From positions 1-5,014 of the forward strand of contig CAKZVG010000616.1 in assembly GCA_937921835.1 (NCBI GenBank): a stretch of DNA of 5,014 nucleotides, written 5' to 3'. Source of the DNA: an uncultured Bryobacteraceae bacterium. Its GTDB lineage: Bacteria > Acidobacteriota > Terriglobia > Bryobacterales > Bryobacteraceae. Under the pieces are notes generated by a model. It had not been told where the DNA came from, made no database searches, and worked only from the letters and a program-made list of their open reading frames with translations. Of the stretch, positions 1 to 5,014 are shown one piece after another (within the stretch, counting starts at the first letter, position 1; each line of letters begins with the position of its first letter). The position numbers and the translations under genes are program-made.

Positions 1-2
1 GG

Positions 3-971
3 TCAAAGGGGGACGTCGGCCAGCGACAGAATCTCCTGAAGAATGCGGTCGCCCAGGTCGGAAGTGCGCTGGGCCAGCGCCACCCGCGTGTTGACCACCA
101 CGCGGTGGCCGAACACCGGGATCACCAGGCGCTTGATGTCGTCCGGGATGACGTACTCGCGGCCCTCCACCAGCGCCAGCGCCTGCGCGGCGCGGTAGAG
201 CGCCTGCGCCCCGCGCGGGCTCACGCCCAGGGCGAGCGATTCGTGGTTGCGCGTCCGCTCGACAATGGTCAGCAGGTAATCCACCAGCGACTCGTCCACC
301 GCGACCTCCTGCGCCCGCTCCTGGAGTTGCAGCACCTCCTCGCCCGACAGCACGGGCGGAATGCCGTTGGCCTCGCCGGAAAACTTGCTGCGCACGATTT
401 CGCGCTCGCTCGTGCGGTCCGGGTAGCCGATGCGCAGCCGCATCAGGAAACGGTCGAGCTGGGACTCCGGCAGCGGGTAGGTCCCATGGTGCTCCACCGG
501 GTTCTGGGTGGCGATCACCATGAAAGGACGGGCCAGCGGAAGAGAGCGGCCATCAATGGTCACCTGAAGCTCGTTCATGGCCTCCAGCAGCGCCGATTGC
601 GTCTTTGGAGTGGCGCGGTTGATCTCGTCGGCCAGCAGGAAGTTGGTAAACACCGGCCCCGGCTTGAATTCGAACGCCTGCGAGTGGGCGTTGTAAATGG
701 TGACGCCCACCACGTCGCTCGGCAGCATGTCGGAGGTGAACTGAAGGCGCTGGAAGCCGCACTGCGCCGAGCGGGCCAGGGCCTGCGCCAGAGTGGTCTT
801 ACCGACCCCCGGCACGTCCTCGATGAGCAGGTGTCCCTTGGCCAGCAGGCACACCAGCGACAGCCGCAGCACGTCCGATTTCCCGCGGATCGAATTGGCC
901 AGAGCGCGCTCGATGCCGCCGAGCTTGGAGAGCGGAACGGGCGCCGTCTCCACGATTTCTTCGGGAACCAT
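3..971 (-). CDS. MoxR-family AAA+ ATPase (chaperone-like), complete
   Basis: This encodes a 322-residue cytoplasmic AAA+ ATPase of the MoxR group, a normal length for the family. The motifs are all present and in order: Walker A GVGKTT at residues 55-60, Walker B LLADEIN at 112-118 (D115, E116), sensor 1 ATQNP at 154-158, the GTYPLPESQLDRF block at 163-175 carrying the arginine finger R174, and sensor 2 SPRGA at 251-255, followed by the small helical lid domain. MoxR proteins use ATP to remodel or activate partner proteins, often with VWA-domain proteins; the substrate here is unknown. The ATG at 971 is chosen because an in-frame TGA lies 12 bases upstream (codons TGA-ATA-GCA-GGC-ATG). AGCAGG just before the ATG is a poor, too-close Shine-Dalgarno. 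The gene follows msrA by 58 bases on the same strand and may share its transcript. In many genomes a DUF58 gene comes directly after such a moxR; here that would lie past the left edge. The family is certain from the motifs; the specific role is not. Confidence 0.94.
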   Translation of the reverse strand: MVPEEIVETAPVPLSKLGGIERALANSIRGKSDVLRLSLVCLLAKGHLLIEDVPGVGKTTLAQALARSAQCGFQRLQFTSDMLPSDVVGVTIYNAHSQAFEFKPGPVFTNFLLADEINRATPKTQSALLEAMNELQVTIDGRSLPLARPFMVIATQNPVEHHGTYPLPESQLDRFLMRLRIGYPDRTSEREIVRSKFSGEANGIPPVLSGEEVLQLQERAQEVAVDESLVDYLLTIVERTRNHESLALGVSPRGAQALYRAAQALALVEGREYVIPDDIKRLVIPVFGHRVVVNTRVALAQRTSDLGDRILQEILSLADVPL

Positions 972-1029
972 GCCTGCTATTCATGATATCGCGCCCCGCA
1001 AACTTCCACCGGCGCGCCGCCCGGCCCCG

Positions 1030-1647
1030 CTACTTCTTCTTCCGCACGCAGCCCGGATACGTTTTTTTCAGCTTTTCGACCTTCGGGTCCGACACGTTCA
1101 CGATGTAGGGATGGCGCCGGTTGCGGGAGGCGAAATCCTGGTGGTATCCCTCGGCGGTGTAGAACTTGTCGAGTGGCGCCAGTTGCGTGACGATCGGGCG
1201 GGGAAACACGCGCGCCGCCTCCAGTTGCCGGATGTAGGCTTCGGCCACGCGCTTCTGCTCGCCGTCCACATAGAAGATGGCGCTGCGGTACTGCGGGCCG
1301 GCGTCGGGCCCCTGCCGGTTGAGCGTCGTCGGGTCGTGCGCCACGCTGAAGAAAATTTTCAGAAGCTGCCCGTAGGAGATCTTCGCCGGATCGAAGGTGA
1401 TGAGAATCGATTCGGCGTGCCCGGTGCGGCCGGTCGACACCAGGTCGTACGTGGCCGTTTCTTTGCTGCCGCCGGCGTACCCGGAGATGACCTCCTCCAC
1501 CCCATCGACGATCTCGAACACCGCCTCCGTGCACCAGAAGCAGCCGCCGGCGAACACCGCCGTCTGCTTGCCCGCGGCCGTCTTGACATCCAGGACCGGG
1601 TCCGGAAAGGCCCCCGGGAGCAGAAGTAGAGCCAGTAGCATCCCCAT
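1030..1647 (-). CDS. msrA: Peptide-methionine (S)-S-oxide reductase MsrA, complete
   Basis: This 205-residue protein reduces the S-epimer of methionine sulfoxide in proteins (and free methionine sulfoxide), with electrons normally from thioredoxin. The family signature is complete: GCFWCTE at residues 35-41 with catalytic C36 and the conserved E41, GYAGG at 56-60, TGHAES at 75-80, HDPTTLNRQGPDAGPQYRS spanning 104-122, and YHQDF at 168-172. The only other cysteines are C39 and C200; C200, five residues before the lysine-rich end (VRKKK), fits the C-terminal resolving cysteine of the family. The first ~14 residues (MGMLLALLLLPGAF) are hydrophobic and precede the catalytic domain, which suggests export or membrane attachment, but they lack the positive charge usual in a signal peptide. 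The ATG at 1647 is the outermost possible start, because an in-frame TAA lies three codons upstream; a second ATG is at 1641. No good Shine-Dalgarno is visible. The gene lies 265 bases after the receptor and 58 before moxR. Enzyme identity is very sure; location is inferred. Confidence 0.96.
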   Translation of the reverse strand: MGMLLALLLLPGAFPDPVLDVKTAAGKQTAVFAGGCFWCTEAVFEIVDGVEEVISGYAGGSKETATYDLVSTGRTGHAESILITFDPAKISYGQLLKIFFSVAHDPTTLNRQGPDAGPQYRSAIFYVDGEQKRVAEAYIRQLEAARVFPRPIVTQLAPLDKFYTAEGYHQDFASRNRRHPYIVNVSDPKVEKLKKTYPGCVRKKK

Positions 1648-1653
1648 AACGGG

Positions 1654-1743
1654 TTAGACGAGTGTGCGCCGGGACAGTTGCAGGTTTCGTTCCGGACGAA
1701 GGAATCCGCGAAGATCCCGCCCGGGCAACACCGGCTGACCCAT
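1654..1743 (-). other. Short open stretch directly upstream of and in frame with msrA (possible leader or lost N-terminus)
   Basis: An ATG at 1743, with AAGAGG beginning 17 bases upstream as a loosely placed ribosome site, opens a 29-codon frame that ends in TAA at 1656-1654, 6 bases before the msrA ATG and in the same frame as msrA. Its last residues are LQLSRRTLV, a twin-arginine, positively charged stretch; the stop is followed by Pro-Val and then the hydrophobic start of MsrA. It could be a leader coupled to msrA translation, a signal-peptide n-region cut off by a nonsense change, or chance. About two thirds of its third codon positions are G or C, which does not argue strongly for coding. 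The frame is open even further upstream, to within the receptor's end, as is common in GC-rich DNA. Confidence 0.2.
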
Positions 1744-1867
1744 CGTGCTTTTAGCCTCTTGCGACGCGCTCTCCCGCTGGCGCCCGCCCCGAAAGACGCT
1801 CCACAGCTCATCGGGAGATCGTCCCAGCGTGGCGTCCTTTGGCCGCCACCCGCCCGCCATGGAGCGC

Positions 1868-1895
1868 CTGGGCAGGCTGCCCGGCTTCGAAGCCG
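1868..1895 (-). terminator. Possible hairpin terminator after the receptor gene
   Basis: Two adjacent inverted repeats lie 18-45 bases beyond the receptor stop. CGGCTTCGAAGCCG (1882-1895) is a perfect 14-base palindrome, and GGGCAG-G-CTGCCC (1870-1882) is a perfect interrupted one, sharing base 1882. Either can form a GC-rich stem of about 5 base pairs in RNA, but not both fully at once. The position fits transcription termination of the receptor. Against this, no run of T follows on the minus strand, so a classical intrinsic terminator is not shown, and short palindromes are common in GC-rich DNA. Confidence 0.3.
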
Positions 1896-1912
1896 CTCGC
1901 GAAGGCTCAGAA

Positions 1913-4900
1913 TCAGAAGACCATCCGCAGTCCCAACTGGATGATGCGCGCCGCACGCTGCTCGCGGATGCGCCCGAAATCCTGGCTGGTGAGATCGGTC
2001 ACCGGGAACAGCAGGTTGCGCCGGTTGAAGGCGTTGAAGAAGTCGGCGCGGAATTCCACGAAGCGCGCCTCGCCGATGGCCTGCCGCTTGGTCAGCGCCA
2101 AGTCTTCGTTGCGCTGCCCGAAGGCGCGCACGTCCGCCAGCCAGGGGGCGCTGTCGCCGAAGGCGAAGGCCGGCGGGACGGCGAAAGCGTTGCGCTCGAG
2201 CTGCACGTCGCCGCGCTCGCCGCTCAGCAAATTCAACGGCCGGAAGGCGCCGTGTCCCGGTCCGGTGACCGGCGCCACGCCAGCCACGCGATTGGGACGC
2301 CGGCTGCCGTTGAAGATGGGCAGGTTGTTCGGAATGGTGATGGCCAGCGGATAGCCCGATTCGTAGGTGTGAATCGCCGCCACCCCGAAACCGCCCACAA
2401 TGTGCGCGGCGAGTCCCCGGTTGAGCAGCTTCTTGCCGCGGCCCAGCGGCAGTTCGTAGCTGTAGCTCATCACCAGCCGGTGCGGCAGGTCGCTGCTGGC
2501 CACCGAGCGTTCGGCGCGGCGGTCAGAGTTGTTCTGCAACAGCGGACGCCGCCCGGCGGGCGCGCCACCGAGCGACCCTTGCAGCGTCATGTCGGAATCC
2601 GTCAGCAGTTTCGACCAGGCGTAGGAGACCAGCCCCTGCAAGCCCGCCGCCAGCCGCCGCTCGGCCCGGAACAGGAACGCGTGATAGATGGAGTTCCCCG
2701 CCGGAGGCTCGTAGGTGGTGATGGTCTGGTATTGCGGGAACGGGCGCAGCGCCTGCGCCAGCGTTCCGTTGAAGCCGGCGTACGGAAGGCGGAACCCTTG
2801 CGCCTGCACCGCCGGGTCATTGATGTTGCGCGTCAGCAGCGCGCCCAGCGACAGCCGCTCCGGGTTCACCTGGTTGAGATTGACCAGGCTCTGCGTGGGG
2901 ATTCCGTTGGCCTTGGTCCCCACGTAGGAGCCGTCCAGCACGAATCCCGCCAGCTTGTGCTGCACGCCAAGCTGCCATTGCGCGGTCCGCGCCAGCCGCC
3001 CGCTGCCGCCCGGCTCGTTCTCGGTGAAGAAGGTGCTCGTTCCGTTGGCGAACGCCGGGTCGATGAGGGGCGGGAGGCGCACCAGCGCTGAAGGCCACCC
3101 CTGTTCGGTGTAGAACGCCGGCGTCAGCCCGCCGTCGGGGCTCGAGAGCCTGACGTCGGATTGGAAACCCTGCGTGCTGACGAAGCTGTACACCAGCGGC
3201 GAGTAGAAGAAACCGCCGCCCAGCCGCAGCACGGTGTTCGATCCGGCTTGATAGGCCAGCCCCAGGCGCGGGCCTGGATTGGCGAAGTTGGTGGCCACGA
3301 AACGCCGCTCTCCCGTCCGCCCCGGACCGTCGCCGCCGAATCGCAACGCGCCCGGAATTCCGCCCGCGCGCGGGTTTGGAAGCGCGGGGTCCATGATCGA
3401 CAGCCGCCCCTGCGTTTCATACCACGGGGTTTGAAACTCCCAACGGAAGCCGTAGTTCAGCGTGAGCCGACGGGTGACTTTCCAGTCGTCCTGCACGTAC
3501 AGGCCGAAATAGTGCGAACGCAGTTCGGTGGGCAGCAGGAAAGCCATCGCCGCGCTGGTGGGTGCGCCCAGCAGGTAACTGGCGTAGGCATGCCCGCTGT
3601 TGGCCACGCCCGGCTGGCTGGTGGTGACGCTCGAAAACGTATAGGAGCCGTTCCTGCGCCCGATGATGTTGGTGTCGAAGTGGAACCGGTCCAGCCGGAA
3701 GCCGGCTTTGACGTTGTGGCGGTTGCGGGTCCAGGAGAGGCTGTTCTGGAAATCGAAGCCCTTCGAACGCAGCAGGCGGTCGTTGTTGCCGCCGATGGCG
3801 GTGAGTCCCTGGCTGGCGAAACGCACCTCCGGGAAGCCGGGACCAAAGGAACCGGGCACCTGATAAGGGATCGCCGGAGTGATGTAGAAGTCGGTTTTCC
3901 AGCGCGAAAAGCCGAATTGGAAACGGTTGAGCAGGTTCGGCTTCAGGATCCAGTCGTAGGCCGCCATGTAGCTGTGCGGGTGGAAGTGCGGGTCATCGTA
4001 GGCGCCGGAGATGGGAAACGCGGTGCCGGTCTCCGAGCGCGAGTGGTGATTGAGCCTTCCGGTGCTGGTCAGGCGGTGGCGCGGCGAGAAGTTGTGATCG
4101 AGGCGGTAGAAGTAGTTGTCGGCGTCCTCGATCTGCTTCGTGCCTTCGAGCAGATTGCTCTCCAGGCGGCTGACGTTCTCCTCGGGCACGATGGCGTTGA
4201 CGGCGGCCGCCAGGCGGCTGATGCGGGCGCCTGGAATCCGGTTCCCGGCGAACGGCGTGCGCGCAGCGCCGGCGCCTCCGGTCAGGGGATCGAAGATAGT
4301 CTGCGGGTTGAGGGAAAAGTCGCCCTGCCGCATGCGCGCCGTACCCACCGTGCGCACTTGGCCCAGGATCTCGTTGTAGCGCCGGAAACCGGTGTAGTTG
4401 GCGTAGAAGAAGGTCTTGTCGCGGCCGTCGTACAGCTTGGGCAGGACGACGGGACCGCCCACCGAAGCGGCGAACTCGCCCTGCCGCGTGGGGTCCGCGA
4501 TGCGGGCGTTGAAGCGGCGCGCGTCGAACGCGTTGCTGCGCAGCAGCAGTTGCAGATCGGCGTTCACCCGGTTGCTCCCGGCGCGCGAGGCGAAGACCAC
4601 CACGCCCGAGGAAGTCCGCCCGTACTCGGCCGGCGGCACGGCGGTGATCACTTGGAACTCGGCCACCGTAGCGTAGGCCGGACGCGCGCGGTCCGGCGCG
4701 CTGATGTCGCCCCGGTAGGCGATGGGCACGCCATCCACCAGAACCTCGCTGGCGAAGCCCCGCCCGCCGGTGAGGTTGACGCCAAAGCTCCCGCCCGAAG
4801 CCCCCGGCGCCAGCCGCACGAAACTGGTGACGTCGCGCGTCGATCCGGAAAGCTGAAACGGCAGGGCGTCCAGCATTCCCTTGCGCACCTGCGTGCCGCC

Positions 4901-5014
4901 CGAAGAGGTTTCAAGCTGGAGCGGCGAGCCTTCGGCGCTCACGGTCACCTTCTCTTCGACCGAGCCGACCTCGAGCGCCACGTCGTAACGCGTCACGCGC
5001 GCCACTTCCACCGC
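1913..5014 (-). CDS. TonB-dependent receptor, Oar-like (5' end cut by window edge)
   Basis: About 1033 C-terminal residues of an outer-membrane TonB-dependent receptor; the frame is open through the right edge. The first in-frame start-type codon seen (GTG at 5011) is most likely an internal valine. The opening residues (EVARVTRYDVALEVGSVEE) look like the end of a carboxypeptidase-regulatory-like beta-sandwich domain, so that domain's start, the signal peptide and any TonB box are missing. Residues ~37-148 form the plug (LVDGVPIAYRGDIS at 91-104, PPAEYGRTSSGVV at 126-138). GGPVVLPKLYDGRDKTFFY at 185-203 is typical of acidobacterial Oar-like receptors, and the rest is a large beta-barrel with alternating strands such as YGLYVQDDWKV-type segments. 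The C-terminus (EFRADFFNAFNRRN, then IIQLGLRMVF) ends in phenylalanine, as expected for BAM-inserted barrels. I see no cysteine, consistent with surface exposure. The frame is unbroken over 3.1 kb. The ligand cannot be read from sequence; in this group plant-polymer oligosaccharides or peptides are often suspected. Family is sure, substrate unknown. Confidence 0.93.
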   Translation of the reverse strand, partial: AVEVARVTRYDVALEVGSVEEKVTVSAEGSPLQLETSSGGTQVRKGMLDALPFQLSGSTRDVTSFVRLAPGASGGSFGVNLTGGRGFASEVLVDGVPIAYRGDISAPDRARPAYATVAEFQVITAVPPAEYGRTSSGVVVFASRAGSNRVNADLQLLLRSNAFDARRFNARIADPTRQGEFAASVGGPVVLPKLYDGRDKTFFYANYTGFRRYNEILGQVRTVGTARMRQGDFSLNPQTIFDPLTGGAGAARTPFAGNRIPGARISRLAAAVNAIVPEENVSRLESNLLEGTKQIEDADNYFYRLDHNFSPRHRLTSTGRLNHHSRSETGTAFPISGAYDDPHFHPHSYMAAYDWILKPNLLNRFQFGFSRWKTDFYITPAIPYQVPGSFGPGFPEVRFASQGLTAIGGNNDRLLRSKGFDFQNSLSWTRNRHNVKAGFRLDRFHFDTNIIGRRNGSYTFSSVTTSQPGVANSGHAYASYLLGAPTSAAMAFLLPTELRSHYFGLYVQDDWKVTRRLTLNYGFRWEFQTPWYETQGRLSIMDPALPNPRAGGIPGALRFGGDGPGRTGERRFVATNFANPGPRLGLAYQAGSNTVLRLGGGFFYSPLVYSFVSTQGFQSDVRLSSPDGGLTPAFYTEQGWPSALVRLPPLIDPAFANGTSTFFTENEPGGSGRLARTAQWQLGVQHKLAGFVLDGSYVGTKANGIPTQSLVNLNQVNPERLSLGALLTRNINDPAVQAQGFRLPYAGFNGTLAQALRPFPQYQTITTYEPPAGNSIYHAFLFRAERRLAAGLQGLVSYAWSKLLTDSDMTLQGSLGGAPAGRRPLLQNNSDRRAERSVASSDLPHRLVMSYSYELPLGRGKKLLNRGLAAHIVGGFGVAAIHTYESGYPLAITIPNNLPIFNGSRRPNRVAGVAPVTGPGHGAFRPLNLLSGERGDVQLERNAFAVPPAFAFGDSAPWLADVRAFGQRNEDLALTKRQAIGEARFVEFRADFFNAFNRRNLLFPVTDLTSQDFGRIREQRAARIIQLGLRMVF

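Noticed and set aside
799..984. An upstream ATG at 984 that could have been the moxR start
   Set aside because: It is in a different frame from MoxR and yields a 61-residue Arg-rich peptide; the true frame is closed by a TGA 12 bases before the ATG at 971.
105..986. A 293-codon plus-strand open frame opposite the MoxR gene
   Set aside because: Its translation is Arg/His/Leu/Gln-rich without recognisable domains, while the minus strand shows every AAA+ motif in order.
1010..1019. CGGCGCGCCG palindrome between msrA and moxR as a terminator
   Set aside because: It is a 10-base GC-only palindrome with no room for a loop without losing most of its stem, and no T-run follows; such sites arise by chance at this composition.
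793..1629. A 278-codon plus-strand open frame opposite parts of moxR and msrA
   Set aside because: It spans two unrelated genes and the gap between them and has no family resemblance, so it is an antisense shadow.
1648..1912. A sigma-70 type promoter for msrA in the gap
   Set aside because: I scanned the minus strand and found only poor partial matches (a TTGCCC and a TAAAAG, not at matching spacing), so no promoter can be supported.
1745..3091. A 448-codon open frame on the plus strand, antisense to the receptor gene
   Set aside because: Its translation is low-complexity Arg/Ala/Gly/Gln/Val-rich with no known motif, and it lies fully opposite a clearly coding frame. Long stop-free antisense frames are expected in GC-rich genes.
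1913..5014. The receptor as a pseudogene or frameshifted gene
   Set aside because: The frame is unbroken from the right edge to a natural stop, and plug, barrel and terminal phenylalanine are all in one frame; the missing N-terminus is only the window edge.

Overview
The window is a high-GC bacterial segment (roughly two thirds G+C by eye). It holds three protein-coding genes, all read from the minus strand, packed in the order (in the direction of transcription) TonB-dependent receptor, msrA, MoxR-type ATPase. The best guess for the host is an acidobacterium (Acidobacteriota, Solibacter/Bryobacter-like). This is inferred from the large Oar-like receptor, whose plug, its 'GGPVVLPKLYDGRDKTFFY' signature and its C-terminal region match the receptor family greatly expanded in that phylum. 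The guess rests on family style and composition, not on a marker gene.

Layout from right to left: positions 5014-1913 hold the C-terminal ~1030 residues of an outer-membrane TonB-dependent receptor whose N-terminus lies beyond the right edge. A 265-base gap (1912-1648) contains two overlapping inverted repeats just after the receptor stop, and a short open stretch in frame with msrA that ends in TAA 6 bases before the msrA ATG. Positions 1647-1030 hold a complete peptide-methionine (S)-S-oxide reductase (MsrA) with a short hydrophobic N-terminus. After a 58-base gap, positions 971-3 hold a complete MoxR-family AAA+ ATPase, whose stop codon lies almost on the left edge.

The three genes do not form a recognisable pathway. 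The receptor would import, or take part in using, an unknown ligand at the outer membrane. MsrA repairs oxidised methionine, possibly in the cell envelope. The MoxR ATPase is a chaperone-like remodeller whose usual partners (a DUF58 protein and VWA-domain proteins) would be expected past the left edge. msrA and moxR are close enough to share a transcript. The receptor is probably a separate unit, given the longer gap with hairpin potential.

I found no RNA gene, CRISPR array, insertion sequence, attachment site or convincing promoter. The long plus-strand open frames are antisense shadows of the real genes. I see no new multi-gene system. The item most worth a check is the in-frame stop directly upstream of msrA, which separates a twin-arginine stretch from the hydrophobic segment.
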